In this document: positions 46,304-56,771 of the stretch, piece by piece
How positions within the stretch are numbered: the first letter of the stretch is position 1
How the letters are laid out: each line of letters begins with the position of its first letter
Assembly: GCA_019775845.1 (NCBI GenBank)
Contig: JADQAV010000051.1
Coordinates: 62,001 to 126,000, forward strand
Length of the DNA stretch: 64,000 nucleotides
Source: Myrmaecium sp. VS I D KN 1
Lineage: Eukaryota; Ascomycota; Dothideomycetes; Valsariales; Valsariaceae
Direction: 5' to 3'
Position numbers and translations under genes: made by a program
The notes under the pieces: generated by a model
Databases searched by the model: none
What the model saw: the letters and a program-made list of their open reading frames with translations, nothing else
Told to the model about the DNA's origin: nothing

Positions 46304-49300
46304 GGCGTGAAGCCGGGGAGCAGCAGCAGCAGCAAGGCCTGGCGGAGAGGGGCAGGCTGTGAATCGTCGCGGAGAGAAAGGATGAGGAGGATGAGAAAGA
46401 GGGTGCTTGCTGGGAGGGATCATGCGAGAGCCCGGCGAGTGGGAATGATGGACGTATAATAAGAGACGGGGAGAGAGAGGGTTGAGAGGTGTGGGATGCG
46501 AGTGTGCATCGGGAAGACGCGCAGCGCGGCGGGCGGGAGGCATGCTCGGCCCAAGCGTCACTCTCCTCCGCTTCGCTACCTCGACAGTCTGCCAGCACGC
46601 CAACCTACACGCCAGCGCAGCCAGGTCTCTTCTCCCATCGCGTTTCTATTCGATGCTCACTCAACGTATCATCGCTAGATTTACATCAATTGATCCATTG
46701 ATATTCACAGGATGTCAACAATTGATCATCAGGAGATAAATATAAATACAGCAAGCTGTCATCAATATAAAAGACTCTCAATCGTACTGTGGACATGAGG
46801 GCGCCGGAGCGAGATGAGGAGTGGGGAAGCCTCGGGTCCGGTCGTGTACGGGACGTGATGGGAGAAGAAGCAAGCGCGCATGGATGCCTGAGGCCGTGAA
46901 CTTTTGGCGACAAGTGCGACCGTGACACGGTGCCATGTGACCGGGCGAGGCTAGTACGACGTGCGGTGTGGCTGGGGACCCGTCGTGGCGCGCTTCGTCC
47001 CGTCGAACCATCAGCCGAACATGGACGGTAAATACAGAGTAGGTGGTGCCGGCGAATGACTTGAACTGTGTATTTCACACTCATCGTCCAACTGTATTAT
47101 CCTCCTTCCGAGCTACATCTCACAGCCTTCCCCGTTGAGCACTGCGTGAAGTCTCCTCCAGCGCAAGTCTGCTTACTTAAGTATCCAACGTTGGAGAACC
47201 GAATGACAGGACGGAAGCTTATTAATATACTGACCTAAGTGGAAGATCCGGGACACAGCAGCCACACGGTCACAACTCAGCCTCCACCCGCACTCATCGG
47301 CCACAGCTCCTTCAGGATCACTGACGACAACTTCAACTTCAACCTCGCCTCTTCCCTCCATGCGAATCAATCCATCTCACCTCCGCCTGCTCTCCCCCTT
47401 CCTCCGTCAGCCATCATCCACCGTCGAGGCCGATGGCAAGTTCCGTCCATGAGCGTAGCCATCATCTAGGCAGCCGCTCCAGGCATCGATCGCGACGGCG
47501 AGCAATCATTCAGTCATCCTGCATCACGCCGACTCCTTAGATGGAACCCGCCGTAAGATCGGGGTGATTCGATCGCGAACAACCTTCGAAATCGCCCACA
47601 CCGATGACATGCCTCTCCGTTTCACTCACGTCTGCTCCCGCTACTAGCCAAGTCTTCATTCGCGAGTCCGTAAGGAACCAGAACTACTCATAGTCCGTCA
47701 TGCTCTCTCTCTCTCTTGAGGGTTCTGTGTCACTTGACTCTCTCGCCATTTTTCATACTTTGTCGATGTCCTTTCCTGTCCGCTTGCCGTGAACTCTTCC
47801 CGTCCGTTGGCGTTTAGGCTCTGGTATGTGCATCTTACGTGTACTTCGTCCCTTGTCAGAGGAACCCGCATCCTATGCACAGCCATCATTCCGCTGCTAC
47901 TGCTCTACAATATTAAACTCACGGACTCACACACGCTCTCCACTCTTCTCATTGGCTATTGTCTCACGCTGGATGCGCCTGTCCTTGTGGCACCGAGCCG
48001 GCTTCTTGTCGTTTCTCTATGGTTCAAGGCGTATAAAAAAGGCTTCCGTTGCGAAGAAATTTCTTCGATTCCGCGACTGTAGTCTATCTGACCAATCCGC
48101 AGCCGGGGATGAATGATGAGCAAGATCCGATATAATCTGGCAACCCAGGCTGGCACGCTTGTCCGGCTGTGGCGGCGACAACATCGACAGTTCTCCTCCA
48201 CCCGGAGTTTGGCCCCCATCCATGTCGACTCCATCACTGGGAAAATCCCCTTCACCGCCATCATGCGTCCTGATCCACACCGGAACCGAGTGGTCGGATA
48301 CAGGCGCAGGAAGCCACTGCGCGAGGCTGGTCTTGTGGCCGGCCTACTACCCCGATGCGGTCTCCGCGATCTGACCTGTTGTAGGGCTGATCCTTCTCAT
48401 TACCCCCACGCACACCTGACTTCCGTGCATGGCAAGTCGGTCTGCCTTGCTATTGGTATACACCACAATCCCAAAGATCATCTCTCGGGCATCCAACCTC
48501 ATTGGTGCTTGTCACTACCAACGTAGTATCCATATGGAAGATGGGATCACGTCTGAGCATCATTATCACGTGTCCATGGTGCCTGGATGCGGCCAAAATT
48601 GCAGGATCCAGGCACCAGACTACATCATCCCACGCTCACTGACCCAACATCGATAGGTTAATAGCTCACAGCACGCAATGCACCGGCGGGAGGCAGCAGC
48701 TGGACGGGTGGATCCTGACGATATCATCCCGCAAAGCATACCCCAGAAATGAGTGCGTTCGTCGGCCTCCATAGACACGCCAGCCACACAAGGCAGCCAT
48801 GTAAGGGTTGTCCTCGAAATGACGGCCTCGAGCAGCCGCGCGTGGGATTCCTACGAACCCGGACGACGGTATGCAGCATCACCGCTACGCTTTGGCGTCT
48901 CATGCGGTCAATTGTGGCCCGCTTCCTCCGTGTTAGATTGTTACTATACACGGCTCGATTGAATTCATGATCCTATTGGTGCTCTTGATCAGCTCTGTTA
49001 CTCTTTAAAGCTTCCTGTGCGTCGCTTGGTCAACACTGTTTCCTCTCTAAAGGCTTAATGATGAGATTTCTCTATGCATCCCGATCTGTCCACCGTCTTT
49101 CTCTTTCGCTCTTCGGTGAATGACTCAAGCGCCTTCGGTGGCTCCGCGTCACTTTGAGTATCCTATTGAGTGCTCCAGACGACTTTCGTCACTTTTTGGC
49201 AGCAGGCGGCAGGATCGTCCTTGTCCGCGCGAGAGGCCATAAATGGAGCTTTTGCCAGAAGGCGACGAGAAGCAGCAGCGAGTTTTGATCTCCAACCCTT

Positions 49301-49327
49301 CTAGTCTCGTTGAATACGCCAGCAACA
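46304..49327. promoter_or_regulatory. 3.0-kb divergent upstream region, homeobox gene / NmrA-like gene
   Basis: No supportable gene. It is unusually long for this neighbourhood, where other divergent promoters are 0.5-1.2 kb. A pyrimidine-rich part near 46440 lies just upstream of the homeobox gene. Long upstream regions are common for developmental regulators. Confidence 0.5.
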
Positions 49328-50488
49328 ATGCGAGTAGCTGTGGCAGGTACATGCGGGCTTGCCCTGCACATCGCTCACGCAATCCATGAGACAACGAGTC
49401 ATCAACTCATCATCCTCTCAAGGACGGTAAGACCAATTTCATTATTTTCTTCAGCCAGCGGCGATTCTGAGGAGCCTTTCATCCAGTCCCAAGCTGTCAG
49501 TTTAAAAACAGCGCTCACAAACTCCCAGGCCCAACCGTCCCTCATCGCCCAAGGCTACCAAGTCCAAACCGTCGACTACAACGACCCGGCTTCCCTCCAA
49601 CACGCCCTCCTGGGCATCGACACCGTCATCTCCACCGTGACGGGACCCGCTCAACTCCGGCTGATCGAAGCCGCAGTCCAGGTTCGAGTCCGCCGGTTCG
49701 CCCCCGCCGAGTTCGAAGGCCGGCCCGCCCTCCGCAAACCCCACGGGCCTCTCGACCGCGGCCGCGCCGCCGCCCTCGCCCACCTGCAGCACTACCGCGC
49801 CCACCTCCAATCAACCGTCTTCACCTGCGGCGTGCTGTACGAACGCTTCGGGCCCGGAGGGCTCGCCGCGCACGGGCTAGCCCTGCGCTGCCCGGCTCTC
49901 GCCCCAGAGGGCGCCTACCTCGCCGACGTCCGCCACCTGCTGCTCGCGGAGGCGCCGGCGTACGACCCGGCGTACAACCCGGGCATCCCAGGCGCCGCCG
50001 CCCCCGCCCTCTGCCTCACGGCCGCCGCCGACGTCGGCCGCTTCGTGGCGCGCGCCCTCGACCTGCCGACCTGGCCGCCGGAGCTGAGCATGTGCGGGGA
50101 GCGCGTGAGCGCGGCGGGTCTCGTGCAGCTCATCGCTTCGGTGCGCGGTACGTTTGTCACCTCTTCTAACAACGTCACGGCCAACCCACTAACGAAACGT
50201 CTGTCAGGCCGCCCCTTCGCCACCATCCACTGGCACACCCCAAGCACCCTGCAATTCGCGCTCGCGGCCGCCGAGCTGTGCGGAGGCGGGGGCGGGGGCG
50301 GGGATGATGCCGCGGCCCGCGGCCGAGTGCACGCCTTGATCGCGACCGCTGCGGGCGAGTACGATGTCGTCGTCGTCGCTGGAAGTGGTGGTGGTGGTGG
50401 TACGGGAGTTCTGAATCGACGTTTCCCGGAGGTGCGTCCGCTCCGGTTTGCGGACTGGCTTAGGGGGGCGTGGGGGGGTGTGCCGTAG
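49328..50488 (+). CDS. NmrA-like / isoflavone-reductase-like NAD(P)-binding protein
   Basis: Exons 49328-49426, 49529-50147 and 50208-50488 give 332 aa. The N-terminal MRVAVAGTCGLALHIAHAI is the Rossmann nucleotide loop (usually GxxGxxG, here GTCGLA). LIILSRTAQPSLIAQGYQVQ follows only if the first intron is removed, and matches the family's R/S-rich NADP-phosphate-binding turn. Then come YNDPASLQHALLGIDTVIST, RRFAPAEFEG (family FxPSEFG position) and FVARALDLPTWPP. Such proteins bind NAD(P) as redox sensors or reduce small molecules. The Ser of the common PSEFG is Ala here. Both introns (102 and 60 nt) are multiples of three and lack in-frame stops, so unspliced transcripts would still be translatable. 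The start at 49328 fits the Rossmann strand better than the Met six codons earlier. Confidence 0.85.
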   Translation: MRVAVAGTCGLALHIAHAIHETTSHQLIILSRTVRPISLFSSASGDSEEPFIQSQAVSLKTALTNSQAQPSLIAQGYQVQTVDYNDPASLQHALLGIDTVISTVTGPAQLRLIEAAVQVRVRRFAPAEFEGRPALRKPHGPLDRGRAAALAHLQHYRAHLQSTVFTCGVLYERFGPGGLAAHGLALRCPALAPEGAYLADVRHLLLAEAPAYDPAYNPGIPGAAAPALCLTAAADVGRFVARALDLPTWPPELSMCGERVSAAGLVQLIASVRGTFVTSSNNVTANPLTKRLSGRPFATIHWHTPSTLQFALAAAELCGGGGGGGDDAAARGRVHALIATAAGEYDVVVVAGSGGGGGTGVLNRRFPEVRPLRFADWLRGAWGGVP

Positions 50489-51360
50489 CTGTCTCTTCCT
50501 GACTTTTTATCTAATTTTTTTTTTTTTTTTTTTTTTTTTGGGTGTGTGTGTGTATGTCTGTCCAACAACTCGTCGACTGTGAAGGGAGGGCGAAAAAGAG
50601 ATGGTTCCGGTTCGTCTCGTGTTATCCTGGGAAACAATTTGGGAAGGAGGTCTCTAGCAGGAAGGGGAGACCGTGGGTCGTACCTAAGGCTGTCGAGTAG
50701 GGGTACACATTTCGGTATATGCGAAGAGAAAAAAGGATTCAGAATTCGATGATTTTACATCCTACGGCTGTACGTAATCCAAAACGTGCAATGGGAAGGA
50801 GAGCGAAAGCAATATGCACAGAGTGTTAGACTCTTCTCCAGCATGGTTCACGCCTGCGATGCTGGAAGGAGGAGGGGAAAGTATATTGGGATATATACAT
50901 ATATATATAATTGCTGCTGGTGATGTACTATGTGCTGTACTTTCCCACATTTCTGCCTTCATCTCCCCTTTGATGTATATCACCCTTCTCTATCATAACA
51001 AGAGAAAAAGAAAAAAAAAGCACGAAAGCCATGTATTATATTAGAAAACTGAGAAAATGAACAGTGCAAGGCTGAAAGGGGGATACGCATCTTCTCTTCT
51101 CCGTGCCCGGCCTCACATCCGTTCTCGAGGACAAGGGAGAAAAGAGATCTGCAGGAAGGGAATAGAGTCGCCCCGGCCGTCCGCTGAGAAAAGAGGAATA
51201 GCGATCTTGCGTTCCCGATCTGAGGGAAGGGGAGCAGCGGGTTGTGGCAGAGACATGAGAGCCACCGACCGCCGATGTATGTAAGTATATCTCGTCTCGT
51301 ATCTAGCATCGTAGCTGTTACTCAGTCTTCTCGCGGGGAGGATAAGTGAATTTTCACTGC
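50489..51360. other. 3' flank of the NmrA-like gene
   Basis: Starts with a 25-T run and a short GT repeat (50515-50553), then 0.8 kb of sequence with small AT repeats (TATATACATATATATATA near 50894). No gene supported. Confidence 0.5.
50515..50553. repeat. Poly(T)25 plus (GT)n microsatellite
   Basis: Twenty-five T residues followed by GGGTGTGTGTGTGTATG, about 30 bp after the NmrA-like stop codon. It could come from retroposed poly(A) on the minus strand or be plain slippage; no SINE or LINE body is evident. Confidence 0.8.
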
Positions 51361-51442
51361 CGTCATGGTCATTCTGTCGTTGACATTTCGTCGTGATAAT
51401 CGTGAAAATCGTGAAAATCGTGAGAGTCCTGAGATCGTCCAG

Positions 51443-51550
51443 ATGGTCGTCTAGATGGTCGTCTAGATGGTCGTCTAGATGGTCGTCTAGATGGTCGTCT
51501 AGATGGTCGTCTAGATGGTCGTCTAGATGGTCGTCTAGATGGTCGTCCAG
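51443..51550. repeat. 12-bp minisatellite, nine units
   Basis: ATGGTCGTCTAG repeated nine times, the last unit with one variant base. On the minus strand it reads as an open RRPS amino-acid repeat inside a 243-codon ORF (52100-51369). Confidence 0.92.
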
Positions 51551-51552
51551 CT

Positions 51553-52050
51553 GGAAGCCGTTGTAGTCGTAGTCGTAGTCGGCGTCGTTGTCGTTGGAGA
51601 AGAAGCAAAGGAAGGGAAAGCAAAAACAAAGCGAAGAATGGCTCTCCCTCGATCTCCTCCCAGGGAGGAGAGGTATTCTTGTTGCCGTTATAGTTGCTAT
51701 CGTTGTCGTTCGTCATGGAACTCGTGAAAGCCGTGGGAGTCGTGATGGTGGAAGCCGTTGTAGTCGTTGTCGGCGTCGTAGTCGACGTCGTTGTTGAGAA
51801 AGAAGCAAAGAAGAGGAAAGCAAAAGGAAAGCGGAGAATGGCTCTCTCTCTCTCGATCTCCTCGCAGGGAGGAGAGGGATATTTTGCAGCCTTCATGGTC
51901 ATTTCGTCGTTGTCATTCATCGTGAAATTCGTAAGAGCCGTGAGAGTCGTGATGGAAGCCGTTGTAGTCGTAGTCGTCGTCGACGTCGACGTCGTTGGAG
52001 ACATAAGAAGCAAAGGAAAGGAAAGAGCAAAGGAAAGCAAAGGAAGGAAA
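51553..52050. repeat. Approximately 200-bp tandem repeat, about 2.5 units
   Basis: The unit starts GGAAGCCGTTGTAGTCG at 51553, 51750 and 51954, so the periods are 197 and 204 bp. Each unit contains a TCGTCGT-rich part, a GAAGCAAAGGAA purine part, a GGCTCTC...GATCTCCTC...AGGGAGGAGAG core and a GTCGTTGTCATTCATCG part. On the minus strand one frame stays open through all copies and gives ~66-residue repeats with cores like TTASITTLTALTNF and YPSPPCEEIERE. Whether that frame is ever translated is unknown. Confidence 0.8.
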
Positions 52051-52317
52051 GAAACCCACAGCCAGACCGGTTGAATCGGGACTTTCCACGCATCACGCAT
52101 GCGTACGTCGGCCTTAGCAAAACCCAGGGATTAGCAAAAAAGAACATCGCAACGCAGTCAGGTCGACAGGTCAGGTAAGGCAAGGGAAGGTCGACAGATA
52201 ACTCACTCCGTCTCACCGGCCTCGGACCCAACAACCTCAGCCTCTTCCTCAGCCGCTGAACACCAGCCGATCTTTTCCGCACCATATCACTTCCACATCA
52301 GCCACCCATCACATCGT

Positions 52318-52438
52318 TTAAAACAGCCGCTGCAACTCGCGCACCCACCTGTTCCCCTCCGGACCCACCAACGTCTCCAATCCAGTCATCGAGTCCGCCA
52401 CCCATACCGCGTCCGACGAGCCAGAAGAGCCAGAAGAG

Positions 52439-52469
<31 letters not shown>

Positions 52470-53299
52470 CACTGCTCCTGCCACTGCTACCGCTATCACT
52501 CCTGCCGCCGCCGGAGGAGGACCATGATACCCAGCCAGACTCTTTCCCCCACGATACGGAGCCACAGCAGCAGGCCGACGGGCGCCGCGCGCACGCACCG
52601 CCAGGCCACGGAGCGCCGCCGCCAGGAACGTCCGGTCCACGCGCTCGTTCTCCGCGAGGCAAGCCAGGCTCGCCTCGTCGCAATCCCAGATGGCCCAGTC
52701 GACGAGGAAGCGACGGAGGGGTCGGTGACGACGGCGCCGGCGGGGCCGCACGCCAGCTCGAACACGGCGTAGGGAACCGTTTTGGCCTGGACGGCTTTGC
52801 GGACCAGCGCATCCGTGGCGGTGTCGGCGAAGGCGACGTCTTGGAGCTTGGCGCCGAGGACGTGGCAGTGCACGAGCTGGAGCCATTCGGGGTCCGCGGA
52901 GATCTCGTCGTGGTCGTCGTTTCATCGTCGTTGTTGTTGGTGTTTTTGTGGACCGTCAGGTTGGTCGCCGGCACCAGGCGTCCGCCGTACAGCCATTGCG
53001 TGTACGCGTGGAAAATCTCTGGGTCGTCTTCCGGGAGGGTGACGGCGCCGGTGCGCGACTCGGCCCAGGTGCCGGAGAGGGCGGCGCGGAAGAAGGCGGA
53101 GTGGGCGCGGAGGACGGCGTCGTGGATGTGGAAGGTCTTGGTGGCGGTCTGGCCGGGGGTGCCGACGGTGACAGTGACGATGGGGCCGTCGAGGCTGTAG
53201 GTTACGGGCGTTAGTAGGGCTGTAGATCTGCTGGGTGAGGGCTGGACTGAAGGGAGAGAGGAGAAGGAGGATCACATACGGGACGTTGTAGAAAGACAT
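52318..53299 (-). pseudogene. BTB/POZ-domain gene with interrupted reading frame
   Basis: Exon 1 is only 20 nt (53299-53280, MSFYNVP) and joins exon 2 at 53194, reading LDGPIVTVTVGTPGQTATKT, FHIHDAVLRAHSAFFRAALS and HAYTQWLYGGRLVPATNLT, a clear fungal BTB fold. Near 52915, in an ACG/ACC tandem run, the family-like sequence moves to another frame (DHDEISADPEWLQLVHCHVL, GAKLQDVAFADTATDALVRK). Near 52725, at a CCCC run, it moves again (RRFLVDWAIWDCDEASLACL, ENERVDRTFLAAALRG). A third frame, open to 52318, then carries an SG-repeat linker and DAVWVADSMTGLETLVGPEG. Two or three indels at slippage-prone sites fit either a decaying gene or assembly errors; a poor 50-nt intron could explain only the first. 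BTB proteins usually act as dimerising adaptors, often for Cul3. Confidence 0.6.
52438..52470. repeat. (AGAGCC)n hexanucleotide repeat
   Basis: About five AGAGCC units preceded by related AGAAGAGCC units, in the 3' part of the BTB gene. Read on the minus strand it gives a Gly-Ser repeat in one frame and an Ala-Leu repeat in another. Confidence 0.8.
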
Positions 53300-54106
53300 G
53301 GTCAGTTGCGGGACCTCTGTGGAGGAGACGATTTCAGTAGGGTCGCGGGGGCGTTTGATGGTCGGAGGCACTATAGATCGATGAGCCGGTGCAAGCTTTG
53401 CAAGGTGAGAAGATGGTGATGACTTCTGATGGGAGATCTTGGGATGCTGTCCGAACGATGGATGTTCGAAGATCTGTTGGCAGCGTAACAATGACCTTCT
53501 AATGTAGGCGTTGATGAATATCGTGGCAGGAACGAGATAGAACTGAACGATCAATAGCAATGACCCAGTGGTGGCACAAGATCGTGGTTGAGTGAAGAAA
53601 GACTTGAAGTTGGAGGAGAAAGAAGGATGGTTGGAATGAATCGAGGCAGAAGCAAATAGCCGTAAGTAAACGAGACGACCACCGCCTCGTGACCTGGGAA
53701 CGAGGAACTTCAAACGCTTGCAGCTGGGCTCTTATGTTAGGGCATAAAACCGGCCCCAGGAATAAATCTCAGGATCTCCGAACGTCAATAATTGGATCGC
53801 TTTCTCCTTGCGTAGTGAAGGCATAGCTGCAGCCTCGTCTGAGTCTCGCTGTTTGATGATAGATGATCATTTCATATATTTGATGTAGTTTAGACACTCC
53901 CCCCACAGCTCGCGGGGGCAAAGTAACGATACGAACCAGTTTCCATTGTTGCTTCCTCCATCTCATCCAGTTCCAATCAGGCTCTCCCATACACAGCGTG
54001 TTTGTTCAATGCAAGGAGAGATGCACTCATCCTTTCAGTTCCAAGAGATGCTATCAAAACGTCAGCAATCACATCGCTAAACCACCTCAACAGCATAATC
54101 AATCAC
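53300..54106. promoter_or_regulatory. BTB-gene upstream region / ZIP-gene 3' flank
   Basis: 807 bp without a supportable gene. A minus-strand open frame upstream of MSFYNVP has no family character. Confidence 0.45.
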
Positions 54107-55431
54107 TTACGCAAGCATAATCCCCGCACCTGTCGCCAGCGCCGCAAACTGCGTCAAGGTCTTCCTAATCTCCACTCCCTTATTCGGCCCCGTTTCCAGG
54201 AGCTCCGGAATCACCGCCACCGTGCCAACATACAGAAACGTCCCCGCGGTGAACGGCAGCAACAGATCGCCCCACTGCAAGCTGGTGCCGAACAAGCCCG
54301 AGCCGCCCAGGTCTTCCGCCGCACCGCCGCCGCCAAACTCCTGCACCGCGATGCCGATGCACGTGCCCAGCAACGCGCCCAACGCGGTCACGAACTGGGC
54401 GCCCATGGCGGCCTTCTTCGAAAAGCCGGACTGGATGAGCAGGGCGAAGTCGCCGACCTCGTGGGGGATCTCGTGGAAGAAGACGGCGACGGTGGTGGTG
54501 GCGCCGATGGCGGGGGAGGCGTAGAAGGAGCTGGACAGCGCCAGGCCGTCGGTGATGTTGTGGGTGAAGTCGGCGATGAGATTGAGGTAGCCGCCCAGCT
54601 TGGCTGAGGGTGAGACTTCAAGCTCGTGGGTCGCCGCGGTGGGGGCGTCCTTCTCCTTGTTAATGTTGCCTTTCCGGGACCGAGCCTCGCCGCTGGAGAC
54701 CTCGGCACCGGATGCGGTGGCTGTGGGCTTCTCGTGGGAGTGGCCGTGGCTGTGGTCGTGGAGGTCCTCGCCGCCGGTAACAATACGGAGAGTCTTGTCC
54801 ATGGCGACAAAGGTGATGAAGCCGACCAAGATAGCCACACCGAGAAGGAGGTTCTTATTCGGTTCCACCATAACGAAGCGCGTGTGGTCCGGAGCGTCTT
54901 CCCCGATGAATATCTCCGGGAGCAGGTGGAAAAGAGTGTCACCCAGCAGGCCACCGACCGCAAAGGCAACCATGACGCTCAGAGAGGAAGGGTCGATGTT
55001 GGGGGGGCATAGCGCCAACAGAAAGTTTGGAGGACCAGATATGTAGAGGGTCGCGAGGAGAGAGTTTACGGCAGGGCTGCCGGGGAAGAGCACGGCGAAG
55101 ATACGAGAGGTCAAGCTCGAGCTCGTCGAGGCCGTAGCTTGCTTGTGAGCGTTCAAAGCTTGGACGAGAGAGCATTCCTGTGAGGTGTGAGTACTCGTAA
55201 CGTGAAGGTGTACTCCCGAAACGGGAGGGAGACAGGTACAGGCCAGCTTGATCTGGACAGAGTGAAGCGTGTTGATCAGGGATATCATCATACCTGTAAC
55301 TTCTGCTCGATTTCACCTGTAGTGAGCTCTCCGACAGCGACATCCTCCTTCTCCAGCAGGACAGCTGCGACGCGATACACGCAGAGGCAAGCAAAAACGG
55401 CCACAATGGCCAATGAGCGTCGGGAAGGCAT
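54107..55431 (-). CDS. ZIP-family zinc transporter (LZT/Yke4-KE4 type)
   Basis: Exons 55431-55294 and 55177-54107 give 402 aa. The short first exon encodes a signal sequence (RSLAIVAVFACLCVYRVAAV) and LTTGEIEQKLQ, which joins to ECSLVQALNAHKQ. Eight hydrophobic helices follow. The first cytosolic loop has the His-rich metal segment HDHSHGHSHEK. Helix IV carries LIADFTHNITDGLALSSSF and helix V the HEIPHEVGDFALL motif diagnostic of the LZT subfamily. Relatives (yeast Yke4, plant IAR1, human ZIP7) move Zn2+ between the ER/Golgi and the cytosol, so an early-secretory location is likely here. The start at 55431 gives the shortest N-terminus with a full signal sequence. Divergent from NOP16. Confidence 0.9.
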
Positions 55432-55966
55432 GGAGTGTACCGTACAGCTGTGTTTTCTCGAGACGGGATGCCGGATCGTCACTGTCGACCAGCAGGGAGG
55501 TGGTTGTGGGTTGAGGTAGGACCGGGTGGGAGGGGAGGGCCGTAAACGGAGCTAGATCGGACCCGCCGACCAGCTGAAATCGCGCCGATTGCAGAGTGCG
55601 GTATTGTAGGGAGGCAAAGGACCTCTGACTGAAGAGCAAATCCCAAAGCAGTCTATACGCAGACCTTGTCATATGCTCAAGCATGAAGTAGTGAGTACTT
55701 GACTTGATAAGGTGTATCTGTATCTGTAGCCTTGCTTGTCTCTCCTCTCCGCCTCGGAGATCGCTAAAGATCTGATAACTTAAAATCCTGATACTCAGGC
55801 ACTCAGGCTCCTCGAAACTGCAAACGTGCCAAGCCTTCCGGTGCAACCAGCGCCCGATAAGATAACGCGCCTCCAGAAATTTACCCTGTCGAACATCCTG
55901 CAAGCATTGAAGGCGAACGGCCGTTCCACACCACATCCACACATCCCCCACCCCAAAACCGCAACC
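55432..55966. promoter_or_regulatory. Divergent promoter, ZIP transporter / NOP16
   Basis: 535 bp between divergent starts. A locally AT-richer stretch near 55760-55800. No gene seen. Confidence 0.5.
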
Positions 55967-56771
55967 ATGGGCCGCGAAATCCAAAAGAAGAAGAACCGCT
56001 CGGGCATCCAGAAAGTCCGGCACAAGCCCAAGTCCAAGAAGAAGATCCTGAACAACCCCATCATCGCCGCGAACTGGTAAGAGAGAGGGAGAGAGAAAAG
56101 AAGAAACCTTACTCCACCCAAACCCCCCAGCCCGAGCTAACCACCGCTCTCTCTCCAGGAACCAACGCGAAACCCTCACCCAAAACTACCGACGCCTGGG
56201 TCTCGCCGCCAAGATCAACCACCAGACGGGGGGCACGCAGCTGCGGGCCTCGACGATCCCGTCGCTGCCCGAAGCCGCCGCGGGCGCGCGGGCTCCCGCG
56301 GCCCCCAAGGACCCGCTCGCGATCCCCTCGCTCAAGGACCTGGCGGCGCACGGCGGCGTGGCCGAGGCAAAAGTCGAGCGGGACCCGGCGACGGGGAAGA
56401 TCGTGCGGGTGATCGAGGACGACGAGGGGCGGAAGCCGAATCCGTTGAACGATCCGCTGAACGAGGTGCTTGGGGACGATGATGAGGAGGGAGAGGAGTG
56501 GAAGGGGTTTGCGCATGTGCCGGCGTCGGAGGCGGGGGGGACGACGACGGAGGTGGTGAGGCAGTTGGAGGAGCTTGCGCGTGGTGGCGTGCGGAAGGCG
56601 CCGCGGCATCAGAGTCAGCGCGAGGAGGAGTGGGTTGAGCGGTTGGTGGAGAAGTATGGGGATGATTATGGGCGGATGTGGAGGGATACGAAGCTCAATC
56701 CGATGCAGCAGAGTGAGGGGGATATTCGGCGGAGGGTGGAGAAGTGGAAGAGGAAGAATGGGAAGGCGTGA
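55967..56771 (+). CDS. NOP16: 60S ribosome-assembly factor Nop16
   Basis: Nucleolar protein of pre-60S particles. Exons 55967-56076 and 56159-56771 give 240 aa. The N-terminal MGREIQKKKNRSGIQKVRHK followed by KSKKKILNNPIIAANW is the family's basic head. Splicing inside the Trp codon (TG|G) leads into NQRETLTQNYRRLGLAAKIN, as expected. The middle is acidic (EVLGDDDEEGEEW). The C-terminus has HQSQREEEWVERLVEKYGDD and YGRMWRDTKLNPMQQSEGDI, the conserved Nop16 ending, then a lysine-rich tail. The length matches yeast Nop16 (about 230 aa). Confidence 0.94.

Noticed and set aside
49680-49700. tRNA-like B-box (GGTTCGAGTCC)
   Set aside because: It sits inside the NmrA-like coding exon and no cloverleaf fits.
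50515-50553. SINE/LINE insertion suggested by the poly(T) run
   Set aside because: No element body or target-site duplication can be seen; a simple slippage tract is sufficient.
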